Source: Flammeovirgaceae bacterium UBA4659 (GTDB lineage: Bacteria > Bacteroidota > Bacteroidia > Cytophagales > Cyclobacteriaceae). Taken from it: a DNA stretch of 48,610 nt. Below are positions 9,046 through 18,865 of this stretch, piece after piece (positions within the stretch are counted from its first letter, which is position 1; each line of letters starts with the position of its first letter). The stretch is taken from positions 32,241 to 80,850 of the forward strand of contig DHLV01000282.1 in the NCBI GenBank assembly GCA_002405445.1. Reading direction: 5' to 3'. Under the pieces are notes generated by a model. That model was given only the letters and a program-made list of their open reading frames with translations, was not told the origin of the DNA and ran no database searches. The translations under genes were made by a program, and so were the position numbers.

Positions 9046-11844
9046 ATGATGCGAAGATTATTAGGATTAGCAGTTGTATGGATATCGTGCCATTCACTCG
9101 TTGCGCAAGTCGTTACCACCAACCCTACCTTTCCGGTAGCCAATCAGCCGGTTACCATCACGGTGGATGTGACGGGTACGTCACTGGCCAACTTTACGGC
9201 TTATGATGCCACCACCAATCCGGTTTTCATTTGGACGTGGATACCGCCTCGCGCGGGAGTTCCCACTGTGGATGCACCTTCTAACATTAATCCTGCATCG
9301 AGTAACACCACCGCTACCAATCCGGCCAAGTGCACCCGCATCAGCACCAACGTATACCAGATTACTTTTACACCAACTACGTTTTTCAACCGGCCGGCAT
9401 CTGATATGCCACAGATTGGGTTGAAGCTCAAAACAAATAGTTGGAATGACAACCGCCAAACCGATGTTGACAAGTTCATCACATTCACCTCCGGCTTTGC
9501 TGTTCAATTCTCGCAACCGACCCAGCGATCATTCTTAACAAACCCCGGCACGCCCATCTCTATTGTGGCAGCGGCTTCGCAAACCGCTAGCCTCACATTG
9601 AAAGTCAATGGCACTACCGTTGCAAGCGTGGCCAGCGGCACATCACTTACCTATACGCACACCGTTACCGAGACTTCAGGATCAATTCCTGTTGTGTTTG
9701 AAGCCAACAATGGCACCGAGACAAAGTCGGTGAGCTTTACCTACACCATTCGCTCCGCCACGGTGCAAGCGCCCATCCCCACGGGCATAAAAAATGGAAT
9801 CAATTACACAGCCGATGCTACCAAAGCAACCTTGCGCTTGTGGGCACCCGGAAAAAATTCGGTTTACGTGTTGGGTGACTTCAACGATTGGACCATTAAC
9901 GCCAACTATCAGATGAAAAAAAGTGGCGAGTTTTTTTGGTTAGAGATTGCAGGTTTAACGGCAGGCGTAGAGTATGCATTTCAATATTTGGTAGATGAAA
10001 CGGTTTACATCGCTGATCCTTTTGCCGATAAAATTTTAGATCCGGACGATTCGTTCATTCCAACCGCCACCTTCCCTAACCTAAAGCCCTTTCCCACTAA
10101 GGCGCTGTCTGATAAATGGTATTTCAATCGCGTATCCATCATCCAAACAGGGCAAGCACCTTATGTGTGGCAAACCACTAATTTCCAGAAACCACCCAAA
10201 GAAAAACTGGTCATCTATGAATTGCATATCCGCGATTTCTTTGACACCGGAAAGAAGAATTATCAAACACTGATTGATACCCTTAGCTATTTCAAAAGGC
10301 TTGGCATCAATGCCATTGAACTAATGCCCATAACCGAATTTAACGGCAACGATAGCTGGGGTTATAACCCCACGTTTATGTTTGCACCCGATAAATTTTA
10401 TGGTACCAAAAACAAATTGAAAGAGTTTATCGACAAATGCCACCAAAACGGTATTGCCGTAATTTTAGATATTGTAATGAACCAGCAAGACTTGCCCAAC
10501 GCCTATCTGATGCAAGACTTCAACTTCACCACCATGAAGCCGAACCCCACCAACCGGTGGTTCAATGTAGATGCCACGCACCCGTTCAATGTTTTCTTTG
10601 ACATGAACCACGAGAGTTCGTACACCAAAGCATATTTGGATACGGTGAATTACTACTGGATCAATGAGTTTAAAATGGACGGCTATCGCTACGACTTGTC
10701 GAAAGGTTTTACCCAGGTAAACTCAGGTAGCAACGTAGGCGCATGGTCGGCCCGCGATGCCTCGCGCATCGCTATTTTAAAACGTATGTATGATAAGATT
10801 CGCACGTATTCCACCGATGCTTACGTGATATTGGAGCATTTTGCGGATAACGCAGAGGAAACAGAGCTGTCTGCAATGGGCATGATGCTGTGGGGTAATT
10901 TCAATTACGCGTATGCACAAAACACCATGGGTTATGCAAGCGGTTCAGATATCGGTGGCATGTGGTATAAGAACCGCGGGTGGACATCGCCCCATTCGAT
11001 CGGCTACATGGAGAGCCATGACGAAGAGCGCCTGATGTTCAAAAACCTGCAATCTGGCGCCTCAAACACCATTTACAACGCGCGCAATTTGCCCACGGCA
11101 CTTGATCGGATGAAGGCCGCCTTAACCCTCTTTTTCACGATTCCCGGCCCAAAAATGTTATGGCAGTTTGGTGCAATGGGTTACGATATATCGATCAATC
11201 AAAATGGCCGCACGGGTGCAAAGCCCATTCTATGGAACTATTATTCGGAGCCCGACCGCAGGGCGCTTTTTGATTTTGCGTCAGCGCTCATCAAACTGAA
11301 AACAACCTATCCGATTTTCAATACCACAGATGCTACCGTTACAGGGGGCAACGGGTTTGTGAAAGAAGTAAAGTTGAAGGGCGTTCCGTTTGTGACCAAC
11401 CCCACTAAACCGGAAGAAATGAATGTACAGGCAATTGCCAATTTCGATACCAACGCGGCACAGGTATCCATCACCTTCTTGCATTTAGGTAAATGGTACG
11501 ACTATGTGCGCGGCACGGAATTCAACATTACAAGCAATCCATACTCGGTGCGGTTGGAGCCGGGCGATTATTACTTGTTTACCGATGTGCCGTTGAAAAT
11601 GGTGACTGGTATTGATGACGAAAACACGGTGATGACGCTATTCCCCAACCCCACTGCGCAGCAACTGCGCACAGCCGGAGAGGATGTAAAAAGCCTTACC
11701 ATGTTCAACGCACAGGGTGCCGAGGTAAAGCCGGTCCGGCTGGATGCAACCACATGGGAAGTCAGCCACCTGGCGGCCGGTCTTTATATTGTGGACGTGA
11801 CCACCGAGAATAGCCGGGTACGCAAGAAAATCATCAAACAATAA
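9046..11844 (+). CDS. Secreted GH13 alpha-amylase with CBM48-like domain and type IX secretion tail
   Basis: This 932-residue protein is expected to cut alpha-1,4-glucan outside the cell. Residues 1-21 form a signal peptide. Residues ~25-240 are beta-rich Ig/SusE-like modules, ~255-345 a CBM48-like domain (LRLWAPGKNSVYVLGDFNDW), and ~380-830 the GH13 barrel. The catalytic residues are visible: nucleophile D550 in GYRYDLSKGF, acid/base E597 in VILEHFAD, and H658-D659 in YMESHDEERL. Region I reads DIVMNQ, with Gln480 where most members have His. The last ~80 residues are a sorting domain (FPNP motif, ending VRKKIIKQ), which points to export by the type IX system. The next GH13 gene starts 30 bases downstream. 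Exact GH13 subfamily and product range are not assignable by eye. Confidence 0.93.
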   Translation: MMRRLLGLAVVWISCHSLVAQVVTTNPTFPVANQPVTITVDVTGTSLANFTAYDATTNPVFIWTWIPPRAGVPTVDAPSNINPASSNTTATNPAKCTRISTNVYQITFTPTTFFNRPASDMPQIGLKLKTNSWNDNRQTDVDKFITFTSGFAVQFSQPTQRSFLTNPGTPISIVAAASQTASLTLKVNGTTVASVASGTSLTYTHTVTETSGSIPVVFEANNGTETKSVSFTYTIRSATVQAPIPTGIKNGINYTADATKATLRLWAPGKNSVYVLGDFNDWTINANYQMKKSGEFFWLEIAGLTAGVEYAFQYLVDETVYIADPFADKILDPDDSFIPTATFPNLKPFPTKALSDKWYFNRVSIIQTGQAPYVWQTTNFQKPPKEKLVIYELHIRDFFDTGKKNYQTLIDTLSYFKRLGINAIELMPITEFNGNDSWGYNPTFMFAPDKFYGTKNKLKEFIDKCHQNGIAVILDIVMNQQDLPNAYLMQDFNFTTMKPNPTNRWFNVDATHPFNVFFDMNHESSYTKAYLDTVNYYWINEFKMDGYRYDLSKGFTQVNSGSNVGAWSARDASRIAILKRMYDKIRTYSTDAYVILEHFADNAEETELSAMGMMLWGNFNYAYAQNTMGYASGSDIGGMWYKNRGWTSPHSIGYMESHDEERLMFKNLQSGASNTIYNARNLPTALDRMKAALTLFFTIPGPKMLWQFGAMGYDISINQNGRTGAKPILWNYYSEPDRRALFDFASALIKLKTTYPIFNTTDATVTGGNGFVKEVKLKGVPFVTNPTKPEEMNVQAIANFDTNAAQVSITFLHLGKWYDYVRGTEFNITSNPYSVRLEPGDYYLFTDVPLKMVTGIDDENTVMTLFPNPTAQQLRTAGEDVKSLTMFNAQGAEVKPVRLDATTWEVSHLAAGLYIVDVTTENSRVRKKIIKQ

Positions 11845-11874
11845 CCTGAATAAATTCTTAACCAAACTGATAGC

Positions 11875-13722
11875 ATGCGAAAGACTTTCATCGCGACATT
11901 ATTAGTTGTTGCATTGCTTTCGGCACACGCCCAAACGCAATTTACCAGGGTTGAACCCGCCTTTTGGTGGGTTGGGTTTAACAATCCCGAAGTAGAAGTG
12001 CTGTTCTATCACAAGGATCTCAACCTCGCTGCCTACCAGCCCAAAGTGCAATCTGAAACGGTGAGGTTAAAGCGCGTAACGCGCACAGAAAACCCGCGCT
12101 ATGTATTTTTGACCCTGCAGTTGACGAATGCCACCCAACCGGGCGTGGTACCCATTGTATTTACAGATGGCAAAAAGTCTATTTCCTACGCTTACCAGCT
12201 TAAACAGCGCTCAAAAGATAATAACCGCATTCAGGGGTTTACCGCGGCTGACGTACTGTACCTGATCATGCCTGATCGGTTCGCAAATGGCGATGTGAAA
12301 AATGACTCGTTGCCTGGTTTTTATCAAGGCGTCCACCGCGATCAGCCCTTTGGGCGCCATGGAGGAGATATAAAAGGCATCTCAGATCATTTGGATTATA
12401 TTAAAGACTTGGGCGTTACCGGCATCTGGCTCAACCCCATCTTGGAAAACAATCAGAAGCGCGAAAGCTACCACGGGTACGCCATCACCGATTTGTATCG
12501 GGTAGACCAACGATTTGGTACCAATGAAGATTATGTAGCGTTGATCAACAAAGGTCACTCGATGGGCATCAAGATGATTCAAGACATGGTGATCAATCAC
12601 ATCGGCAGCGAACATTGGCTGATGAAGGATCTGCCTGAAAAAGACTGGGTGCATCAGTTTCCCACATTTACGCGATCTAACTACCGCAGCGAGGCGGTGT
12701 CAGACCCTTACCGTTCTGCCCGCGATTTGCATCTGATGAGCGATGGATGGTTTGACAACACAATGCCAGATGTGAACCAATCTAACCCCTTGTTTGCGAG
12801 GTACCTGATCCAAAATACCATTTGGTGGATAGAATATGCCGGCATTGACGGCATACGAATGGACACCTACCCTTACCCCGACAAAGATTTTATGGCTCGC
12901 TGGGCCAAAGAGGTTATGACCGAATACCCGCATTTCAATATTGTAGGAGAAGTGCTGATGAATGCCAAGCCAATCATCAGCTACTGGCAGCAGGGGGCCA
13001 TGAACCGCGATGGCTATCAATCCAACCTGCCATCGGTCATCGATTTTCCGTTGACGAATGCAATCAATGCCGCGCTCAACGAAAAAGGCTCGTGGGACAC
13101 CGGCCTGTCGAAATTGTATATGACGCTGAGTCATGATTTTATCTATCCCAACGCCAACGGCAACGTCACGTTTGTCGACAACCACGATATGAGCCGGTAC
13201 TATTACAATGTGGGCCGGGACATGAACAAGTTCAAGATGGGGCTCACATTCTTGCTCACTACGCGCGGCATCCCCCAACTCTATTATGGCACTGAGTTAT
13301 TGATGGATGGCGACTACTCCATACACCCCACGGTAAGGCGCGATGTGCCCGGTGGATGGCGTGAAGACAAGGAAAACAACTTTATACGCGCAGGCAGAAC
13401 CAAAGATCAAAACGAGGCTTATGATTTCATGAAGAAGCTGCTCGACTGGCGAAGGTCGAAGTCCGTTATTCACGAAGGCAAACTCATGCACTTTATACCG
13501 CAGGATAACGTGTACGTCTATTTCCGTTACACAGATAAGGGCGACACGGTGATGGTAATCTTAAATGCGAACGATAAACCGATGGAACTGAAAACCGACC
13601 GTTTTGATGAAATCATGCACGGCAAATCTTCGGCCCACAACCCCATTTCCGGCCAGGTCTTCAACAATCTGTCGGTATTGCAACTGCCGGCAAATGCCAG
13701 TTTGGTGTTGGAACTAAGGTAG
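11875..13722 (+). CDS. susA: SusA-type GH13 neopullulanase/cyclomaltodextrinase
   Basis: This 615-residue periplasmic enzyme is expected to cut imported malto-oligosaccharides or cyclodextrins. It has a signal peptide (residues 1-20, ending SAHAQ), an N-terminal cyclomaltodextrinase-N-like beta domain (RVEPAFWWVGFNNPEVEVLFY) and the GH13 barrel. All four conserved regions are intact: D237 to H242 in DMVINH, R328/D330 in GIRMDTYPYPD, acid/base E359 in NIVGEVLM, and H437-D438 in FVDNHDMSRYY. No sorting tail is present, in keeping with a soluble periplasmic location. It follows the amylase by 30 bases, so the two likely share a transcript. susA is used in the sense of Bacteroides SusA; the match is by family and context. 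Confidence 0.92.
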   Translation: MRKTFIATLLVVALLSAHAQTQFTRVEPAFWWVGFNNPEVEVLFYHKDLNLAAYQPKVQSETVRLKRVTRTENPRYVFLTLQLTNATQPGVVPIVFTDGKKSISYAYQLKQRSKDNNRIQGFTAADVLYLIMPDRFANGDVKNDSLPGFYQGVHRDQPFGRHGGDIKGISDHLDYIKDLGVTGIWLNPILENNQKRESYHGYAITDLYRVDQRFGTNEDYVALINKGHSMGIKMIQDMVINHIGSEHWLMKDLPEKDWVHQFPTFTRSNYRSEAVSDPYRSARDLHLMSDGWFDNTMPDVNQSNPLFARYLIQNTIWWIEYAGIDGIRMDTYPYPDKDFMARWAKEVMTEYPHFNIVGEVLMNAKPIISYWQQGAMNRDGYQSNLPSVIDFPLTNAINAALNEKGSWDTGLSKLYMTLSHDFIYPNANGNVTFVDNHDMSRYYYNVGRDMNKFKMGLTFLLTTRGIPQLYYGTELLMDGDYSIHPTVRRDVPGGWREDKENNFIRAGRTKDQNEAYDFMKKLLDWRRSKSVIHEGKLMHFIPQDNVYVYFRYTDKGDTVMVILNANDKPMELKTDRFDEIMHGKSSAHNPISGQVFNNLSVLQLPANASLVLELR

Positions 13723-13764
13723 CGAGGTTTCACCGTCAATCACCCGTAGCAAGCGATTGTATTG

Positions 13765-13790
13765 GCCGAATTGGGCAGTCGGCTTCTTCT
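13765..13790 (+). terminator. Weak terminator-like hairpin after the neopullulanase gene
   Basis: GCCGA (13765-13769) and TCGGC (13779-13783) can pair around a 9-base loop, followed by a T-rich but interrupted stretch. The stem is short, so this is only a candidate end for the amylase transcript. Confidence 0.35.
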
Positions 13791-13830
13791 ATTTCTAGAT
13801 TAAAAAACCGAACTATTTGTGCAAAACGAA

Positions 13831-13876
13831 CAATCGTTTTCAAATTTCGAAAACGATTGCGACATCGTTTTCGAAA
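13831..13876. promoter_or_regulatory. Three alternating ATCGTTTTC boxes upstream of the second susC
   Basis: ATCGTTTTC occurs at 13833-13841 (direct), 13849-13857 (inverted) and 13864-13872 (direct). Boxes 1 and 2 form a perfect 11-base inverted repeat with a 7-base spacer; boxes 2 and 3 form a perfect 13-base inverted repeat (13845-13857 and 13864-13876) with a 6-base spacer. Each box lies in a LacI/cre-like context, the middle one reading CGAAAACGATTGCG, which fits GNAANCGNTTNC completely. A related site precedes the first susC. This is a strong candidate operator array for a sugar-responsive LacI-family protein encoded elsewhere. Confidence 0.7.
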
Positions 13877-13912
13877 AATATATTTTAGAAATAACGCGGG
13901 TTTTGATTGAAA

Positions 13913-13943
13913 TTCGGCAAACAATGCCCTAATATTGACTTTG
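13913..13943 (+). promoter_or_regulatory. Candidate Bacteroidota-type promoter for the second susC
   Basis: TTCG (13913-13916), a 19-base spacer and TGACTTTG (13936-13943) approach the TTTG / TAnnTTTG consensus, each with one mismatch. It would place the transcript start about 50 bases before the ATG at 14001 and downstream of the three operator boxes. Confidence 0.35.
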
Positions 13944-14000
13944 GAAACAATCTATGGTTGTTTCCCGCTTATTTAACTAAACCTTAAACCATTCTAATTT

Positions 14001-17000
14001 ATGACCAAATTTTATCTGTTAATGCGCAGGTATTTAACGGTTGCGTTGGTGCTGGGAGTCTCGGTGGCTTTCGCTCAGCAAACTGTTAAGGGTAGGGTAA
14101 CGTCAGCCGATGACGGTTCGGGGATTCCCGGGGTGAACATTCTAGAGAAAGGTACCAGCAATGGTACGGTGACTGACGGTGATGGTAATTATACCATCGC
14201 AGTAGGCGCGAATGCCACCCTCGTGTTTTCATTTGTGGGGTATGCGAGTCAGGAAGTAGCCGTGGGTTCGCAAACCGATGTAAGTGTAGCACTTCAATCT
14301 GACATTACCGCCTTGTCTGAGGTTGTAGTAATCGGATATGGTACTGTTAAGGCCATCGATGCTACGGGTGCTGTTGCCGCTGTGAAGGCAGAGGACTTCA
14401 ACGGTGGGGTCATTTCTTCACCTGAACAATTGATTCAAGGCAAGACTGCCGGTGTGCAAATCACCTCGACCAGTGGTGCGCCCGGTGCCGGTGTAAATTT
14501 GAGAATCAGGGGTACTTCGTCAATTCGTTCCAATAACAACCCGCTTTTTGTGGTTGATGGCGTGCCATTGGCTGGTGGCGTAACACCTGCAGCGGCAGAC
14601 GTTGGTTATGGTACGAACCAAGATACTAACCCGCTTAACTTCTTGAACCCTAGCGATATTGAGAGCATGAACATCTTAAAGGATGCTTCAGCCACGGCTA
14701 TTTATGGTTCACGTGGTGCAAATGGTGTTGTATTGATTACAACTAAGAGTGGAAAAGGTCAAAAAGGTGTATTTGAATTTGCCTCTAGTTTGAGTTTAGC
14801 ATCTGCTCAAAAGCGCTACGACTTGTTGACACCCTCGCAATTTTTAGATGGTGTGCAACAATTTGGTGGCGATAGAGTAGCGCAAAACTTTGGTGCGCAG
14901 ACAGATTGGCAAGATTATATCCTACGATCTTCTTTCTCTAACAAGCAAAATTTGTCTTATTCAAAGAGTTCAAAGACCGGGTCAATCCGTGCATCGTTTG
15001 GATATGAAGATCAACAGGGTATCATTAAAAACTCATCAATGCAGCGTTTGACTGGTCGCCTCAATGGTACCAAGTCGTTAATGGATGATAAATTAAAGTT
15101 GGATTTGTCCCTGACGCTTTCAGGCGTTACCCGCGAGGACCCGCCTATCGGTGCGAGTGCTGGTTTCCAAGGTGACCTTTTGGGTGCAGCCTACTCAGCT
15201 AACCCTACTTGGCCAACTAATCCGGATTTCAATACAGGCGGTCAAAGAAGCCCGGCTAACATGCTTGCTTACTACAGAAGCAATGCAGGAACCAACCGCT
15301 TGTTGAACAACTTGTCAGCAACTTATAAGATCAACGATGCGTTGTCAGCAAAAGCAACTTATGGTTTGGACTACTCAAGAGGTGAAGGTTATACCTTGGC
15401 TTCAGGTAAGGCATTGAATGGGGGGAACGGAGTGACAGGATTTGGACAGGGCCAGTTGAACAGAAACCTAAACGTTAACCACTTGGTCGAATTGACCTTG
15501 AACTACAATAAGACTTTTGACAAGGTGCAAGTGGAAGCTGTTGGTGGCTATTCATTCCAGAGTTTCCGTAACAATTTTATGTGGGCAACGGGACGTGGGT
15601 TTACTGATTTTGTAGATTTCCGCGCAATGCGTGATGAGTTACGAGATTCTTATTATGCGGGTGCTGCAGCGGCTGGTTTTGCTGCCAACGGGCGCGAAAT
15701 AAATAACTGGGGTGTGACAGACGATTTGCGTAACGCAGGTTCCAATACTTCAGGAGGGTTCGTGAGCACATTCAACAGTTCGACTGGTGATTTGTCACAA
15801 TTCTTTTTCGCGAGACCTCGTTTTGCTACCGTAAAGGGTATCGGGGCAAACTACTATGATAATACGGATTACTTGCAGTCTTATTTCGGACGTACCAACG
15901 TCACGATTGCAGGCAAGTACTTGATCACGGCAACATTGCGTGTGGACGGGTCTTCAAGATTTGGTTCCAACAACCGCTACGGGGTGTTCCCTTCAGGTGC
16001 TATTGCGTGGAAGTTGCATGAAGAAGATTTCATGCCTGATTTCTTTAGTACGTTTAAGTTTAGAACGGGATACGGAATCGTGGGTAACCAAGATGGTCTC
16101 GGGTATGGTGAATTCATTAGACGCGAACGTTTTGCGGATGTAGGTATAGGAGACGACCGTCAGATCGTCTTGCCTGGAACGGCTCCACAAGGCTCGGTAA
16201 ACCCCGGATTAAAATGGGAACAAACTTCACAATTTAGCGCTGGTATTGACTTTGGTATCTTCGGAGATAAGTTGAGTGGTAGCTTTGATTACTACGTAAA
16301 AAATACCACCGACTTGTTGTTGAGAATTAACGCTGCTCAACCAGCCGTTGCAACACAGATTTTTAGTAATTTGAATGCTGTAGTGGAAAATAAAGGTTGG
16401 GAATTTGCTTTGAACTATGCTGCGATCGAAAAGACAGATGTTTCATTGTCATTTAGCGGAAACATTGCGCATAATACCAACCTGCTACGTGATTTCGGTG
16501 GTGCACTCGATGCGGGCACTATACGTGGTCAAGGTTTGTCTTTGGCCTATGCTCAGCGTTTGGCAGGGGGCTATCCATTGTTTTCTTACCACCTCAGAGA
16601 GTTCCAAGGCTTTGATGCAACCGGTCAGCCCATCGGTGACAACCAAACTTTTGTAGGAAAGAGTGCTTTGCCAACTTGGAACATGGGCTTCTCGGTGAAC
16701 GCACGGTATAAGGCATTTGACCTTGCAGCTTACTTCACTGGTCAGTTTGGAATGTATGTGTACAACAACACTGCGAACGCATTCTTCACGGCAGGTTCAA
16801 TTAACAACGCACGTAACGTCACTCGCAATGTGTTGACCGCAGGTGAAGCAGGATCGGCCGAAGCAGCTGTTTCTACTCGTTTCCTTGAAAAAGGCGACTT
16901 TATCCGCATGCAGAATTTTACGATCGGTTATAATGTGCCAATGGGCGAGCAGAAGTTTATTAAGAAACTTAGATTCTATTTGAATGGTCAAAACGTATTC

Positions 17001-17150
17001 TTGATTACGAGCTACACGGGGCTAGATCCTGAAGTTAGCAGTAGCCCAGCAGCGTTTGATTTGTTGAACGGACTGCCAACTGCAGGTATTGATTATGCCG
17101 CTTATCCTCGGCCTCGCATCTTCACGCTTGGGTTAAATGCTACGTTTTAA
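14001..17150 (+). CDS. susC: SusC-like TonB-dependent outer-membrane receptor (second pair)
   Basis: This 1,049-residue importer has a signal peptide at residues 1-25 (ending AFAQ), the carboxypeptidase-regulatory-like domain (GRVTSADDGSGIPGVNI), a TonB-box-like EVVVIGYG, a plug with LRIRGTSSIRSNNNPL and LKDASATAIYGSRGANGV, then a long barrel ending TLGLNATF. Its first ~230 residues closely resemble the SusC at 1861, so the two are paralogs, while the barrels differ more. The ATG at 14001 gives the signal peptide directly. susD follows after 20 bases. No SusE/SusF partner accompanies it, which hints at a different or simpler substrate than starch. The shared operator type suggests joint control with the first locus. 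Confidence 0.96.
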   Translation: MTKFYLLMRRYLTVALVLGVSVAFAQQTVKGRVTSADDGSGIPGVNILEKGTSNGTVTDGDGNYTIAVGANATLVFSFVGYASQEVAVGSQTDVSVALQSDITALSEVVVIGYGTVKAIDATGAVAAVKAEDFNGGVISSPEQLIQGKTAGVQITSTSGAPGAGVNLRIRGTSSIRSNNNPLFVVDGVPLAGGVTPAAADVGYGTNQDTNPLNFLNPSDIESMNILKDASATAIYGSRGANGVVLITTKSGKGQKGVFEFASSLSLASAQKRYDLLTPSQFLDGVQQFGGDRVAQNFGAQTDWQDYILRSSFSNKQNLSYSKSSKTGSIRASFGYEDQQGIIKNSSMQRLTGRLNGTKSLMDDKLKLDLSLTLSGVTREDPPIGASAGFQGDLLGAAYSANPTWPTNPDFNTGGQRSPANMLAYYRSNAGTNRLLNNLSATYKINDALSAKATYGLDYSRGEGYTLASGKALNGGNGVTGFGQGQLNRNLNVNHLVELTLNYNKTFDKVQVEAVGGYSFQSFRNNFMWATGRGFTDFVDFRAMRDELRDSYYAGAAAAGFAANGREINNWGVTDDLRNAGSNTSGGFVSTFNSSTGDLSQFFFARPRFATVKGIGANYYDNTDYLQSYFGRTNVTIAGKYLITATLRVDGSSRFGSNNRYGVFPSGAIAWKLHEEDFMPDFFSTFKFRTGYGIVGNQDGLGYGEFIRRERFADVGIGDDRQIVLPGTAPQGSVNPGLKWEQTSQFSAGIDFGIFGDKLSGSFDYYVKNTTDLLLRINAAQPAVATQIFSNLNAVVENKGWEFALNYAAIEKTDVSLSFSGNIAHNTNLLRDFGGALDAGTIRGQGLSLAYAQRLAGGYPLFSYHLREFQGFDATGQPIGDNQTFVGKSALPTWNMGFSVNARYKAFDLAAYFTGQFGMYVYNNTANAFFTAGSINNARNVTRNVLTAGEAGSAEAAVSTRFLEKGDFIRMQNFTIGYNVPMGEQKFIKKLRFYLNGQNVFLITSYTGLDPEVSSSPAAFDLLNGLPTAGIDYAAYPRPRIFTLGLNATF

Positions 17151-17170
17151 TTCAAACCTTAAAACTCAGA

Positions 17171-18751
17171 ATGGAAATGAAAAAAGATAATAAATTCAGA
17201 AATCGAGTGATCATGTCCTCGATTACCTTGGGTCTGTTATTCAACGCTTGTACGTTGGATATCAATGAAACAGACTCATTAAAAACGAGGGGTGCTTCTG
17301 CCGTTTTTAACGGTGTGGCAGACCCTGCTGGTTCATTGAACAACATTTATAATGCTATACAAGGTCAAACTGAAGATCAGGCCAACCTTTATGCGCTCAC
17401 AGAAGTGTCTACTGATGAGTTGTTAGTTCCTACTAGAGGTACTGACTGGGGTGATAACGGTATCTGGCGTACAGTGCACGTTCATACTTGGGGTCCTACA
17501 CATAACTTTGTGGTGGGTGTTTGGAACGACAAGAACGGTGCAGTGTTGAGATGCACCGAGGTTATCGACCCATTGAGCAATGCTACTAGACAACAAGTTG
17601 CTGAAGCTAAATTTGCTCGGGCTTACAATATGTGGATTGTGATGGATTTTTGGGGACAAGTTCCATTCCGCAAGCCAACAGATGGTCCGGATGTGATTCC
17701 TTCTGTGCTGACACGGTCTGAAGCATATAACTTCATTGTGAAGGATTTGAACGAAGCTATTGCTGATTTACCCAACAGTGCACCTACTGCATCAAGTAAG
17801 ACCCGTCCGCTGAAGGCTACCGCGAGATTCTTGCTGGCAAAGGTGAAGTTGAATTCAAACATTTATAATGGTGCCTACGGCTCCACTGATTTGGATGACG
17901 TTATTTCACTCGTGAATGCCATTGAGGCAGATGGTTATGCTTTGGTTGGCAATTATTTTGACATCTTCAAAGGACCGAACTATTCGAACACAGATGTAAT
18001 TTGGGCTGTGAACGCAAGTACAGGCAATAGGATGTGGAACAGTTTGCACTATAATCAATCTCACACCGGTAACGGTGGCGGTGGATGGAATGGTTTTTCT
18101 ACGCTGACTGAGTTTTACAACAAGTTTCAGGGACCTGCTGCTACCAATGCAATTGGCGGTGCACAAGAGGAAAGACGTGGGTATACTCACACACTTGCGT
18201 CCACGAATGCGTCAAACCAAGGTTTTGGTTTTGGTTTCCAATTTGGTCAAATGTACGGCTGGCGCAATGGCGCAGCTGTAGCCCTGCAAGACAGAACCCA
18301 AAAGCCATTGGTATTTACATTGCAGTTTGCTGCATCTGGTTTGATTGGTAACAATGAGACGACCGGTGCGCGATTGTTGAAGTACTCTCCAGCAAATGGA
18401 GCATTCAACTCCGGTGTAGTAATGGCGCGTTTTGCTGATGCACACCTGATGCGCGCAGAAGCCATCCTAAGAAAAGGTAATGCTGCTAGTGCACTTACTG
18501 AAGTAAATAAGTTGCGTGCGCTCAGAGTTAACACACCTGCACTGGCATCTATCGATTTGGCCGGCATGTTGGATGAGCGCGGACGCGAATTATATACCGA
18601 AGGCTGGAGGAGAAATGATATGATCCGATTTGGCGTATTCAAAAATGCCAAAGAATTCAAGCCAATTGGTGATGGGCACACCGATTTGTTTCCGATACCA
18701 GCAAGTGCCTTGCTGTCTAACCCAGGTTTGAAGCAAAACCCCGGCTATTAA
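17171..18751 (+). CDS. susD: SusD-like surface glycan-binding lipoprotein (second pair)
   Basis: This 526-residue SusD-family lipoprotein has a long n-region and a lipobox cysteine at residue 27 (LLFNAC); the ATG at 17177 is an equally possible start. Typical features are helices around FARAYNMWIVMDFWGQVPF, the LDERGRELYTEGWRRNDMIRFG stretch (split here as LDERGREL then WRRNDMIRFG) and the terminal PIPASALLSNPGLKQNPGY. It pairs with the SusC 20 bases upstream, and a strong terminator lies 26 bases after its stop. The substrate is unknown. The adjacent GH65 cluster is the best clue but is separated by that terminator. Confidence 0.95.
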   Translation: MEMKKDNKFRNRVIMSSITLGLLFNACTLDINETDSLKTRGASAVFNGVADPAGSLNNIYNAIQGQTEDQANLYALTEVSTDELLVPTRGTDWGDNGIWRTVHVHTWGPTHNFVVGVWNDKNGAVLRCTEVIDPLSNATRQQVAEAKFARAYNMWIVMDFWGQVPFRKPTDGPDVIPSVLTRSEAYNFIVKDLNEAIADLPNSAPTASSKTRPLKATARFLLAKVKLNSNIYNGAYGSTDLDDVISLVNAIEADGYALVGNYFDIFKGPNYSNTDVIWAVNASTGNRMWNSLHYNQSHTGNGGGGWNGFSTLTEFYNKFQGPAATNAIGGAQEERRGYTHTLASTNASNQGFGFGFQFGQMYGWRNGAAVALQDRTQKPLVFTLQFAASGLIGNNETTGARLLKYSPANGAFNSGVVMARFADAHLMRAEAILRKGNAASALTEVNKLRALRVNTPALASIDLAGMLDERGRELYTEGWRRNDMIRFGVFKNAKEFKPIGDGHTDLFPIPASALLSNPGLKQNPGY

Positions 18752-18777
18752 CATCGGGTTGATTTCTTTAAAGAAAA

Positions 18778-18801
18778 AGAGGCTTCGGCCTCTTTTTTTT
18801 T
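18778..18801 (+). terminator. Strong rho-independent terminator after the second susD
   Basis: AGAGGC and GCCTCT pair around a stable TTCG tetraloop (18784-18787), preceded by an A-run and followed by nine Ts. It should separate the susCD2 transcript from the FG-GAP/GH65 cluster. Confidence 0.93.
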
Positions 18802-18808
18802 GTGTGAT

Positions 18809-18816
18809 TATTTTTG
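18809..18816 (+). promoter_or_regulatory. Candidate -7 promoter element for the FG-GAP/GH65 cluster
   Basis: TATTTTTG fits TAnnTTTG exactly and lies 59 bases before the GTG start at 18875, just after the terminator. The upstream partner is poor (TTCG at 18784-18787, 21-base spacing, inside the terminator loop), so confidence is limited. Confidence 0.35.
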
Positions 18817-18865
18817 TTGTTTAGAAGGATTTTTCGAGTCGTAAGATTTGCTACCATAAATATTC

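Noticed and set aside
12700..13278. 192-codon minus-strand frame inside the neopullulanase gene
   Set aside because: It is a shadow of a conserved GH13 gene with all catalytic motifs on the plus strand.
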